Shown here: piece by piece, positions 1 to 7,136 of the stretch
Numbering within the stretch: the first letter of the stretch is position 1
Layout: each line of letters opens with the position of its first letter
Assembly (NCBI GenBank): GCA_019747735.1
Contig: JAIEQL010000009.1
Coordinates: forward strand, 1-45,343
Source: Chthoniobacterales bacterium
Lineage (GTDB): Bacteria; Verrucomicrobiota; Verrucomicrobiia; Chthoniobacterales; UBA6821
Length of the DNA: 45,343 bases
Reading direction: 5' to 3'
The notes under the pieces: generated by a model
Database searches by the model: none
What the model was told of the DNA's origin: nothing
What the model saw: the letters and a program-made list of their open reading frames with translations, nothing else
Translations under genes and position numbers: made by a program

Positions 1-208
1 CGCAGTGTATATGGAAATACTCGAGGACGCGAGCACTGAAGCGACGCCGTAATGCGCAATTTTAGGCTTTTTAAGACTTAAAAATGAATAAAATTGATGC
101 AGCACCAGGAGCGAAGCGCGCAGGCCCGCAGTGTATATGGAAATACTCGAGGACGCGAGCACTGAAGCGACGCCGTAATGCGCAATTTTAGGCTTTTTAA
201 GACACCTT
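1..208. repeat. Tandem partial copies of a 126-139 bp palindrome-ended repeat (family A)
   Basis: Two copies of one repeat lie in tandem with a period of 126 bp: bases 1-86 are almost the same as 127-212. A third, complete copy lies at 6297-6435. The first copy is cut by the window edge. At the junction near 77-92 the right arm of copy 1 runs into the left arm of copy 2. The second copy ends in the right arm and reaches the stop codon of sufT at 209-211. No gene is visible here. The copies are intergenic and the family is not one I can name. Confidence 0.8.
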
Positions 209-745
209 CTAGACCATTCCCAGCTTCATTCGCCCGGCTTCGCTAATCATATTTTGATTCCAAGCAGGATCCCAAACGAGCTCAACATCAGCATCCTCAA
301 TTCCCTCGATCGTTAATATTTTAGAACGAGCATCAGCCGCAATCGTAGGTCCCATGCCGCATCCAGGAGCAGTCAAAGTCATTTTAACTAGCGCTTTCTT
401 TTTTCCCTCTTCGGAATCTAAGATGGCACAATCGTAAATCAAACCGAGATCGACAACGTTAACCGGAATCTCAGGATCAAAAACAGTTTTGAGCTGACTC
501 CATACAGCCTCCTCGAGCGTCCCTTCTGGAGCGGTTTTGACAGGTACCATCGCTTCTTTCTCTAAGCCGAGAGCATCTACATCTTTTTCATCAATCCGTG
601 CAAGGCCACCAGGTGTCGCAACCGTATAGGTCCCGCCCAGAGCTTGCGTAACAATGACCCGTGTTCCCGCTGGAAGAATAAGGATAGTACCACTTGGAAT
701 TTGAATCGCTTCGCAGTCGCGTTGGAGGAGTATTTCTTGATGCAT
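209..745 (-). CDS. sufT: SufT-like Fe-S cluster assembly protein (DUF59/MIP18 family)
   Basis: This 178-residue protein matches the SufT family: an N-terminal extension of about 75 residues followed by a MIP18/DUF59 domain (about 78-178). The domain shows the family signature DPEIPVNVVDLGLIYD (90-105), the conserved Cys129 in TAPGCGMG, and the C-terminal VWDPAWNQNMISEAGR stretch. In this family the protein helps mature Fe-S proteins in the cytoplasm, usually beside suf genes; no suf genes are seen here. It lies 19 bp downstream of the HD-domain gene on the same strand, so the two are probably co-transcribed. Its stop codon is at the edge of a repeat element, so the repeat may have set the 3' end. 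Confidence 0.88.
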   Translation of the reverse strand: MHQEILLQRDCEAIQIPSGTILILPAGTRVIVTQALGGTYTVATPGGLARIDEKDVDALGLEKEAMVPVKTAPEGTLEEAVWSQLKTVFDPEIPVNVVDLGLIYDCAILDSEEGKKKALVKMTLTAPGCGMGPTIAADARSKILTIEGIEDADVELVWDPAWNQNMISEAGRMKLGMV

Positions 746-764
746 AAATTAAAAAGTTGAGAAA

Positions 765-1367
765 TTATTCAGGAAAACAACCTTTTTGAACAGCCTCTTT
801 AATGAACTCTTGAGCTGCAGTCCAAAGTTGACTGGAACCATTTTTAATGTGTTCATTTTTTTGTAAAATCATAGAGGGTGTAATTGAGAACTCTTTCCAG
901 GTGCCACCACCAGAAGAAAAATTGAGAAGCATAGGCAAAAAACGGTCTAGGCTTTTTGCAAAACGAGCTTCAGGAGTTACTCCTTTTTCAAATTCTAGCC
1001 ATAAATCCAGGAATGATTGAGCTTGTTCTTTTGGCAATAAGCTAAAAGTTTTTTCAGCAGCCTGGCGCTCTTTTAAAAACAACCCCTCTTCATCATGCCG
1101 ATCGTAAAGAAAAGTATCTCCTGCTTCAATTTCAACCAGATCATGAATGGCTAAAAGTTTTAGAGCCTGTAAAAGATCGATTTTTTCGTTACTATATTCG
1201 CTAAGCACCATAGCCGCTAAAATCAGATGCCATGAATGTTCGGCGCTATTCTCTCTTCGTTTTGCTGTAAGAGTATGATTTTTGCGCAAGATGGTTTTCA
1301 GCTTGTCGATTTCTAAAATAAAGGCGAGTTGCTGAGTTAATAATTTTGGTAGAGATGATGGTAACAT
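765..1367 (-). CDS. HD-domain phosphohydrolase, YfbR/HDDC2-like 5'-deoxynucleotidase
   Basis: The 200-residue protein carries an HD-type metal-binding domain: ENSAEHSWHL (39-48) supplies the first histidine and HDLVEIEAGDT (75-85) the His-Asp pair and acidic residues. This layout and size match the YfbR/HDDC2 group, which removes 5'-phosphate from deoxynucleoside monophosphates in the cytosol. The exact substrate cannot be read from sequence. It is the first gene of a probable two-gene unit with sufT and is divergent from the hicBA pair, with about 60 bp between the likely starts. Confidence 0.75.
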   Translation of the reverse strand: MLPSSLPKLLTQQLAFILEIDKLKTILRKNHTLTAKRRENSAEHSWHLILAAMVLSEYSNEKIDLLQALKLLAIHDLVEIEAGDTFLYDRHDEEGLFLKERQAAEKTFSLLPKEQAQSFLDLWLEFEKGVTPEARFAKSLDRFLPMLLNFSSGGGTWKEFSITPSMILQKNEHIKNGSSQLWTAAQEFIKEAVQKGCFPE

Positions 1368-1429
1368 GAAAAAGTGTTTCCCTAATGATCCAAGGATCGT
1401 TTATAAACGTGAGACAGAAACTGAATAAA

Positions 1430-1636
1430 ATGAAATTTTTAGCAACATTAGAAAAAGATGAAGATGGTATCTGGATTGCTGAATGCCCTTCTATTCCCGG
1501 TTGTATTAGTCAAGGCAATAATCGCGTAGAGGCTTTAAAAAACATTCGTGAGGCTATTGAGCTTTGTTTGGAAGTTCGTTCTGAACTTGGCATGCCTTTG
1601 ACGCTTGAGACACAACAAGTAGAAGTTTTTGCATAA
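1430..1636 (+). CDS. hicB: HicB-like antitoxin (short form)
   Basis: From the ATG at 1430 this is a 68-residue protein starting MKFLATLEKDEDGIW and containing AECPSIPGCISQG, the typical HicB partial RNase H-like fold. An upstream in-frame ATG at 1385 would add 15 residues that do not look like the family and would leave only 17 bp to the divergent gene, so I prefer 1430. In type II systems HicB binds and neutralises the HicA mRNA interferase. This copy lacks the C-terminal DNA-binding domain that longer HicB proteins use for autoregulation. The stop codon TAA directly abuts the ATG of hicA. Confidence 0.82.
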   Translation: MKFLATLEKDEDGIWIAECPSIPGCISQGNNRVEALKNIREAIELCLEVRSELGMPLTLETQQVEVFA

Positions 1637-1858
1637 ATGGGTTTTCTTCCTAGATTAAGCGGTCGGGAAGTGGTGAAAATTTTCGCCCAAGATGGATGGC
1701 GTGTGATACGTCAACGTGGCAGTCATATAATTTTAGTAAAGGAAGATAGCTTTTCAACATTATCAGTCCCTGATCATAAGGAGATAGCTAAGGGAACCTT
1801 AAGAAGTTTAATTCGCACTAGCGGCCTTACTGTTGAAGAGTTTTCAAATCTCATGTAG
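1637..1858 (+). CDS. hicA: HicA-like mRNA interferase toxin
   Basis: This 73-residue protein has the HicA double-stranded-RNA-binding-like fold: LSGREVVKIFAQDGWRVIRQ, then the catalytic His30 in RGSHIIL, and VPDHKEIAKGTLRSLIR. HicA toxins cleave mRNA independently of the ribosome. The gene starts on the base after the hicB stop, so translation is probably coupled, with the antitoxin gene first. It is intact as far as can be seen. The psd gene begins 11 bp downstream, so toxin-antitoxin transcription may run into the phospholipid genes. Confidence 0.85.
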   Translation: MGFLPRLSGREVVKIFAQDGWRVIRQRGSHIILVKEDSFSTLSVPDHKEIAKGTLRSLIRTSGLTVEEFSNLM

Positions 1859-1869
1859 TCATTATTTTT

Positions 1870-2532
1870 ATGCCACATCACCGCAAACACCCCAAAGCCA
1901 TTTACGAAGGCCGTTGGATTTTCTTTTTCTTAGGAATTTCTTGGCTTCTAGCCTTGGCGTTTCTGCCTCTCTTGGCTTTGCCCTTTGGACTGCTCATTAT
2001 TTTTTCGTGCTATTTTTTCCGTGACCCAGAAAGAATCCCTCCCACTGATCCCACTCTTATTGTCGCTCCGGCTGATGGTACGATCACCGCGATTGATGAA
2101 GTAAACGGAGTCGAAGGAGATCTTTATTTGACGCAGCGAATGAAGCGGATTTCTATTTTTTTATCGGTCTTTGACGTTCATGTGAATCGCTCTCCTATCG
2201 CTGGAGAGCTCATCCATAGCGAGCCACGCGGTGGGCTTTATCTCGATGCGCGCAAACCAGAATCTTCCTTACTCAACGAAAGCCGCCTCTGGATTATCCA
2301 AGGAGAAAAAATAACAGTAGGCGTCAAACAAATCACTGGTGCCATCGCCCGCCGCATTGTTCCTTGGGCCCATGTTGGTGATCAGTTGGATCGTGGTGAG
2401 CGTTTTGGTATGATTCGCTTTGGGTCGCGTACAGAACTCTACCTGCCACTTGAAACAGAAATTCTTGTTCAAGTGGGAACTAAGGTGGAAGGAGGCTCAA
2501 CGGCGGTGGCTGTTTTTAACAAACAAGGATGA
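1870..2532 (+). CDS. psd: Phosphatidylserine decarboxylase proenzyme (short, archaeal-type form)
   Basis: This enzyme decarboxylates phosphatidylserine to phosphatidylethanolamine at the membrane. The 220-residue protein has two hydrophobic helices (about 16-50), FFRDPERIPP (49-58), VAPADG (65-70), DVHVNRSP (102-109) and near the C-terminus MIRFGSRTELYLP (181-193). Gly185-Ser186 is the expected self-cleavage site, where Ser186 would become the pyruvoyl group. The size fits the short Psd class rather than the roughly 320-residue E. coli enzyme. It is followed 80 bp later by pssA, which makes its substrate, so the two form a pathway unit. Confidence 0.92.
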   Translation: MPHHRKHPKAIYEGRWIFFFLGISWLLALAFLPLLALPFGLLIIFSCYFFRDPERIPPTDPTLIVAPADGTITAIDEVNGVEGDLYLTQRMKRISIFLSVFDVHVNRSPIAGELIHSEPRGGLYLDARKPESSLLNESRLWIIQGEKITVGVKQITGAIARRIVPWAHVGDQLDRGERFGMIRFGSRTELYLPLETEILVQVGTKVEGGSTAVAVFNKQG

Positions 2533-2612
2533 ACCCCAAAACTTATTGAAGTGAATTATAGAGGGATCATTGTCGGAAGTTTTTTCGCTGACATCGTTGT
2601 AGAAAATTTTCC

Positions 2613-3464
2613 ATGAACCAACACGAACCAAAAATTTATCTCCTCCCCAATTTAATGACCGCGGGAAATCTCTTTTGCGGTTTCGCTGCGATTCTTAAAA
2701 TCATCGAAGCCTCTCTGCTCAATGCCGCTGGAGAGCCAGTTGCCATGCGCTACCATATGGCACTTGCTTTTATTTTGGGAGCCTGTGTCTTTGATCTCCT
2801 GGATGGCCGCCTAGCACGGCTTGGTGGGCAAGAAAGTCCCTTTGGGCAAGAATTTGATTCCTTAGCTGATATTGTTTCTTTTGGATTAGCTCCAGCCTTA
2901 CTTGTTTATCAAATTGTCCTTCAAGATTTCCATCGCACGGGATGGATCATCGCCTTTATTTATCTGCTTTGCGGAGGATTGCGCTTAGCTCGTTTCAATT
3001 GCTTAGCAACGACAACTAAAGAAGCAAAAACAAAAAGAGAACAAGAGCTGGAAGGCACCCTCCCTGATCCCGATTTTTCTTCTGAATTTTCTGGCTTTCC
3101 CATCCCTGCTGCAGCTGGTGTCATCGCTTCTCTAACCTTGTTCATGCTCTGGATTAATGAAGGTCAAAGAACGATTGGTTCTTGGAAATTTGCCCTCCCT
3201 CCAATTTTACTTTTTCTTTCTTTTATGATGTTTAGTCATGTGAAGTATCCGAGCTTCAAAGGCCTTAACTGGCATTCCCAGCGATCACTTCCTCGTTTTT
3301 TAATAACGATTCTAGTGCTCATTTTTGCAGCAGTAAATTATGAGTGGATGCCAGCCGTACTCTTTATGCTCTTTTTACTCTACGGTTTTGTGCGGCCCTT
3401 TTTATCAAAACCACTCCGTGATGAAATCGAGGAAGAGGTCATCAGCGAGGATAATGTTGAGTAA
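2613..3464 (+). CDS. pssA: CDP-diacylglycerol--serine O-phosphatidyltransferase
   Basis: This integral membrane enzyme joins serine to CDP-diacylglycerol, making phosphatidylserine for the neighbouring Psd. The 283-residue protein shows the full CDP-alcohol phosphatidyltransferase signature: Asp61, Asp64-Gly65, Ala68-Arg69, Gly78, Asp82 and Asp86, within a hydrophobic protein of about six to eight membrane segments. An acidic tail (EIEEEVISE) ends the protein. The gene lies directly after psd on the same strand. A nested palindrome starts 10 bp after the stop and could end the transcript. Confidence 0.94.
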   Translation: MNQHEPKIYLLPNLMTAGNLFCGFAAILKIIEASLLNAAGEPVAMRYHMALAFILGACVFDLLDGRLARLGGQESPFGQEFDSLADIVSFGLAPALLVYQIVLQDFHRTGWIIAFIYLLCGGLRLARFNCLATTTKEAKTKREQELEGTLPDPDFSSEFSGFPIPAAAGVIASLTLFMLWINEGQRTIGSWKFALPPILLFLSFMMFSHVKYPSFKGLNWHSQRSLPRFLITILVLIFAAVNYEWMPAVLFMLFLLYGFVRPFLSKPLRDEIEEEVISEDNVE

Positions 3465-3473
3465 TATATTTTC

Positions 3474-3558
3474 TGCTCAAAACAGACAAAACTACATCTT
3501 GAGCAGTTTTTTTCTTTAATAAAAAATGCTCAAGATGTAGTTTTTTATCGTTTGAGCA
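3474..3558. repeat. Nested inverted repeat (cruciform-type) between pssA and an ATPase gene
   Basis: Two 32-base arms (3474-3505 and 3527-3558) are inverted copies of each other, matching at 28 of 32 positions. Each arm is itself bounded by TGCTCAA and TTGAGCA, so the heptamer occurs four times in alternating orientation. The spacer is T/A-rich. It may act as a terminator for pssA, an operator for the ATPase gene that starts 14 bp later, or be a small mobile palindrome; the sequence alone does not decide. Confidence 0.75.
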
Positions 3559-3571
3559 AAAATAAAAATTC

Positions 3572-5014
3572 ATGAAAAACTCTTCTTTCATCGGCCGCCA
3601 ACGAGAATTAGAACAGTTACGGGAGCTCCATCACGAGCGAGCAGCAAAGCTTGTCGTTGTTAAAGGAAGAAGGAGGATTGGAAAAAGTCGACTGATCGCT
3701 GAATTTGCAACCTCGTGTAAAGACTATCGCTTTTGGAGCTTTGCAGGACTCGCTCCTCAAGAGGAAATGGGCGCTCAAGAGCAGCGAGACCATTTTGCAA
3801 AACAGCTTTCTCTTTTCTTAAAAATCCCGCCGATGACTTTTTCTGATTGGAGCGATGCTTTCGAGCATCTCTCGCTACATCTCAAAACAGGCGATATCAT
3901 CTTATTTGATGAAATCTCCTGGATGGGAGCAGAAGACCCTACGTTCATTCCTAAATTAAAAGCATGGTGGGATAAGCAAAAGAAAAAGGTGCTTCTTGTC
4001 ATTTGTGGATCAGTATCCACTTGGATTGAAGAGAATATTTTAAGCAGCACCGCCTTCTTTGGGCGCATTCATTGCAGCATCACGTTAGAACCTCTCTCCA
4101 TTGTCGAAAGCGCTCAATTCCTAAGAAAAAGACGGATCCACGGTTCTCATTATGATCGCTACAAATTATTGAGCATCCTCGGCGGAGTCCCATGGTACTT
4201 GGAACAGCTCAACTCTTCGATGACAGCAGATGAAAACATCAAGCATCTTGCTTTCGAAAAAAATGGGCTGCTAGTGCTAGAGTTCGATCGCATTTTTCAT
4301 GATCTTTTTAATGGCAAAGGAACGACGTACAAAAAAATATTAAATGCTCTCAAAGAAGGCGCTAAAACCCTTGCCGAGGTGCGTACAGCGATTGACTTTG
4401 CACACAGTGGCACGTTGAGCACCATGATGGAGCATTTGGTAACTGCCGGCTTTGTAGAAAAACAACCATTGTGGTCTTTCAAAACAACTAAGCCTCTCAA
4501 ACAAAGCCTCTATCGCATTAGCGACCCTTACATGCGTTTTTATCTGAGGGTCATTGAAGCAAATTTAAAAAAGATTTCTTTGAATGCTTTTCAAAAAGTG
4601 CCGCTATCAACACTCCCTGGTTTTGAGGCACACTTAGGCCTGCAACTTGAATATTTATTATTGCAAAATCGCCCACTGCTTTTAAAAGCGCTAGGCCTCT
4701 CCCCAAAAGAAGTTGTTGGCGATGGCCCCTACCGCCAACCCAAAAGAACGACACAACAAGGATGCCAAATTGATTACCTCATTCAGACAGAAACAAAAAA
4801 TTTATTTGTCTGTGAATTCAAATTTAAAAAACGGGAACTTGGTACTGAGGTGATCAGTCAAGTTAAAGAAAAAATTGATGCACTCAAGGTTCCACGAGGC
4901 TTTGCAGCCATTCCTGCCCTCTTTCACCTCAGTGGCGTTTCAGCAGCAGTCGAAACAGAGAGGCATTTTTTTAGAATTGTTGATATTGCCAGTTTCTTGG
5001 AAGAAGAAGATTAA
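3572..5014 (+). CDS. AAA-type ATPase with C-terminal nuclease-like domain (archaeal ATPase/DUF234 type)
   Basis: The 480-residue protein starts FIGRQRELEQL and has a P-loop GRRRIGKS (32-39) and a Walker B segment ILFDE (110-114), as in the Arch_ATPase family. A winged-helix-like middle part follows (about 240-300). The C-terminal part (about 397-480) has Asp401 in QIDYLI and Glu415-x-Lys417 in CEFKFK, a PD-(D/E)XK nuclease-like arrangement matching DUF234. The cellular role of this family is not established; many members sit in genomic islands. It is convergent with a second ATPase of a different family and is preceded by a nested palindrome. There is no clear Shine-Dalgarno sequence before the ATG. 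Confidence 0.8.
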   Translation: MKNSSFIGRQRELEQLRELHHERAAKLVVVKGRRRIGKSRLIAEFATSCKDYRFWSFAGLAPQEEMGAQEQRDHFAKQLSLFLKIPPMTFSDWSDAFEHLSLHLKTGDIILFDEISWMGAEDPTFIPKLKAWWDKQKKKVLLVICGSVSTWIEENILSSTAFFGRIHCSITLEPLSIVESAQFLRKRRIHGSHYDRYKLLSILGGVPWYLEQLNSSMTADENIKHLAFEKNGLLVLEFDRIFHDLFNGKGTTYKKILNALKEGAKTLAEVRTAIDFAHSGTLSTMMEHLVTAGFVEKQPLWSFKTTKPLKQSLYRISDPYMRFYLRVIEANLKKISLNAFQKVPLSTLPGFEAHLGLQLEYLLLQNRPLLLKALGLSPKEVVGDGPYRQPKRTTQQGCQIDYLIQTETKNLFVCEFKFKKRELGTEVISQVKEKIDALKVPRGFAAIPALFHLSGVSAAVETERHFFRIVDIASFLEEED

Positions 5015-5044
5015 CTACCAATGCCTTCTTAGACGTTGGTAGTT
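5013..5044. terminator. Hairpin between two convergent ATPase genes
   Basis: Perfect 9-bp arms AACTACCAA (5013-5021) and TTGGTAGTT (5036-5044) flank a 14-base loop, and the hairpin overlaps the stop codon of the upstream gene. It lies between convergent genes, so it may serve as a bidirectional terminator. There is no strong T-tract on either side, so intrinsic termination is only suggested. Confidence 0.5.
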
Positions 5045-5052
5045 ACCTTCAA

Positions 5053-6234
5053 TTAGTTTATCTTTAACATTGATAAACTTTTTGCTGGCACCGCTGAAAT
5101 TTTTTTGGCCAAGGGCCACGTTTTCCCTTCCCCGTAACAAACCACGTAAAGATGATGCAATTGCAACGCTTCCAAGGCGGACTTCATAGAAGGAGTGATG
5201 GAGGGAGCGTTCGTGAGTTTTATTTCAAAACCAATTCGTCGTCCGTTTTTTACAACCAAAAGATCCAACTCTGCTCCAGAATGAAGTTTCCAAAAAAATA
5301 TTTCTCTTGGTGAAAGCTGCCACTGTTGCATGATTTCTTGAATCATCAGCCCTTCCCATGAGGCACCACACTTAGGATGCCCTAACAGTTCTTCTTGATC
5401 GCTAACACCAAGCAGGCTGTGGAGAATACCACTGTCGGTAAGATAAACTTTGGGCGCCTTGACCTCTCTTTTTTTGAGATTGGTGCTCCAAGGAAGTAAA
5501 CGCAAGGCCATAAAAGTGCCTTCGAGAATGTCTAAATAATGAGAAACAGTTTTGTCACTTACCCCCAGAGAACGTGCCAATTCATTTCCATTCCATGTCT
5601 GCCCATGATAATGAGCTAACATCATCCAAAATCGACGCAATGTTACCGCTGAAAGCGTAATGCCTAATTGAGGAAGATCACGTTCTAAGTAAGTACGAAT
5701 AAAAGCAGCTCTCCACTCGTGGCTCAGTGCACTGTTTTTTGCGAGAAGAGCACGAGGAAATCCTCCTCTCACCCAGCGAGTAGTCAGCCAATTTTTCTTC
5801 TTTCCCTCAGCCGAAGATGACAGCTCTGTAAGAGAGAGCACAGGAAGCTCTAAAAAAGAAACTCTTCCAGCTAACGTTTCTGAAGAATTTTTGAGCAATT
5901 CTGGCGCAGCGCTACCAAGGATAAGAAAACGTGCAGGGAGTGGCTTGCGATCGGCTAGTACTCTTAGAAGAGGAAAAAGATCAGGTCGTTGTTGAATTTC
6001 ATCAAGTACAACCAAGCCCTTAAGTGACTTTAAAAGAAATGCAGGATCTGCAAGGCGAGCTAAATCATCAGGATCTTCTAAATCAAAATGAGTGACAGGA
6101 ACTTTTTTCCAACTTGCACCAAATGCCTTGGCTATGGTTGTCTTTCCAACTTGCCGAGGACCTAAAAGGGCAACGACAGGAAAGTGAGTAAAACGCGCCG
6201 TGAGCTCTTTGAGCAAATGATGCCGTATAATCAT
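5053..6234 (-). CDS. AAA_14/DUF4143-family ATPase
   Basis: The 393-residue protein has a P-loop GPRQVGKT (25-32) and a Walker B LVVLDEIQ, both typical of the AAA_14 family. The middle is a winged-helix-like segment (NELARSLGVSDKTVSHYLDILE). The C-terminal DUF4143 region has FWKLHSGAELDLLV followed by GFEIKLT, giving the D...ExK pattern of PD-(D/E)XK-like domains. Such proteins are common in anaerobes and archaea and have no settled function. A perfect 17-bp hairpin lies 12 bp upstream of the start codon, so it would sit in the 5' leader of the mRNA. It is convergent with the other ATPase. Confidence 0.82.
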   Translation of the reverse strand: MIIRHHLLKELTARFTHFPVVALLGPRQVGKTTIAKAFGASWKKVPVTHFDLEDPDDLARLADPAFLLKSLKGLVVLDEIQQRPDLFPLLRVLADRKPLPARFLILGSAAPELLKNSSETLAGRVSFLELPVLSLTELSSSAEGKKKNWLTTRWVRGGFPRALLAKNSALSHEWRAAFIRTYLERDLPQLGITLSAVTLRRFWMMLAHYHGQTWNGNELARSLGVSDKTVSHYLDILEGTFMALRLLPWSTNLKKREVKAPKVYLTDSGILHSLLGVSDQEELLGHPKCGASWEGLMIQEIMQQWQLSPREIFFWKLHSGAELDLLVVKNGRRIGFEIKLTNAPSITPSMKSALEALQLHHLYVVCYGEGKTWPLAKKISAVPAKSLSMLKIN

Positions 6235-6246
6235 GAAGCAAATTTT

Positions 6247-6285
6247 ACCACGAAAATTCGGAGCGTCACTCCGAATTTTCGTGGT
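6247..6285. repeat. Perfect 17-bp stem hairpin upstream of the AAA_14 ATPase gene
   Basis: Arms ACCACGAAAATTCGGAG (6247-6263) and CTCCGAATTTTCGTGGT (6269-6285) are exactly complementary, with a 5-base loop CGTCA. It sits immediately 5' of the minus-strand ATPase gene. No T-run follows on either strand, so a simple intrinsic terminator is unlikely; a regulatory leader hairpin, an operator or a mobile palindrome is possible. Confidence 0.8.
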
Positions 6286-6296
6286 GGATTACTAAA

Positions 6297-6435
6297 AGGG
6301 TGTCTTGAAAATGAATAAAATTGATGCAGTACCAGGAGCGAAGCGCACAGACCCGCAGTGTATATGGACATACTCGAGGAAGCGAGCACTGAAGCGACGC
6401 CGTAATGCGCAATTTTAGTCTTTTCAAGACACCCT
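6297..6435. mobile_element. Complete palindrome-ended repeat, family A (139 bp, MITE-like)
   Basis: The element is bounded by perfect 15-bp inverted repeats, AGGGTGTCTTGAAAA (6297-6311) and TTTTCAAGACACCCT (6421-6435). Its interior is nearly the same as the two copies at 1-208. It codes for nothing recognisable. CTAAA occurs on both outer flanks, which could be a target duplication but is too short to be sure. A non-autonomous, transposase-mobilised element is the simplest reading. Confidence 0.75.
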
Positions 6436-6540
6436 CTAAAGCACTTTAGTGCATTAAAAAATTATACGGATAGCCTGGACTTTATTTTTTGAATAGGAGG
6501 ACGCAAAAAAAGACCCAAACAGAGGTTGTGTCTTATAATT

Positions 6541-6627
6541 TGGATGGGGAGGGATTCGAACCCTCGGTACCGATTAAGGCACACACGCTTTCCAAGCGTG
6601 CGCATTCGACCACTCTGCCACCCATCC
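6541..6627 (-). tRNA. tRNA-Ser (anticodon GGA)
   Basis: On the minus strand the sequence folds as a class II tRNA of 87 nt: acceptor strands GGATGGG and CCCATCC, anticodon stem CACGC/GCGTG with loop TTGGAAA (anticodon GGA), a long variable arm, and T-arm GAGGG-TTCGAAT-CCCTC. It reads UCC and UCU serine codons. CCA is not encoded. The discriminator base reads A, while bacterial tRNA-Ser normally has G; this could be real variation. Confidence 0.93.
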
Positions 6628-7136
6628 GTTGGTTTTTAATCCGAATACTTCGGCTTAAAAAAAGTTGAAGTTAAAAGTTGAAGTTGAAGCAGCCGAAATT
6701 GGAAGGTTTTAACACCTAACAGAAGCAGGCCACTGTGCAAGCTCTCTTGTGAAAAATTTCAGGTAACGCTAACAAATGGCATTGAGCAATTGGGTCAGTA
6801 CCAGTCAATCTGCAAACGCAGTCGCAAATTGCGGGACTTATATGTTAAAGACCTTCACTTCTAAAAAAGTCCAGCTGGTAGGCTCCCCGAGAATGGGCTC
6901 TAACAGCTTATATGTGGAATCACGAAATATTTACTGCCGATCATGATGCTAAACTTATAAATAGTCACCGCTGTAGTGAGGTATCTTGGAAATTCTTACG
7001 ACAGCTCCTATTAAATCTTGATCCTCTCTTTGTCAATGTGCTGTTGGCAGAGAGAACTAGGAGTTGAAAAGTTAAAATTTTCCACGCTTTTCACTGGTTC
7101 CCCTTCTCAAACTTTGTAGAATCACTGTCATATTTT
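6628..7136. other. Gene-free stretch with GTTGAAG repeats and an IS-end-like relic
   Basis: About 500 bp upstream of nuoG has no open reading frame of useful length. At 6663-6690 the heptamer GTTGAAG occurs three times. At 6784-6802 a 19-base segment GAGCAATTGGGTCAGTACC matches, with one difference, the outer end of the IS-like unit at 44936. From there to about 7060 both strands are broken by stops, with no family I recognise, so this may be a decayed insertion. I looked for tmRNA, 6S, SRP and RNase P RNA signatures and could not establish any. The nuoG promoter presumably lies near the end of the stretch. Confidence 0.45.

Noticed and set aside
4992..6435. Convergent ATPases as a known named defence system
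   Set aside because: The domain types are suggestive, but I cannot match the pair to any described defence system, and I see no other defence gene.
6900..7060. Possible tmRNA gene upstream of nuoG
   Set aside because: Short stretches recall tmRNA, but there is no tRNA-like acceptor, no T-arm and no tag ending in ALAA in any frame. I keep the region only as unexplained.
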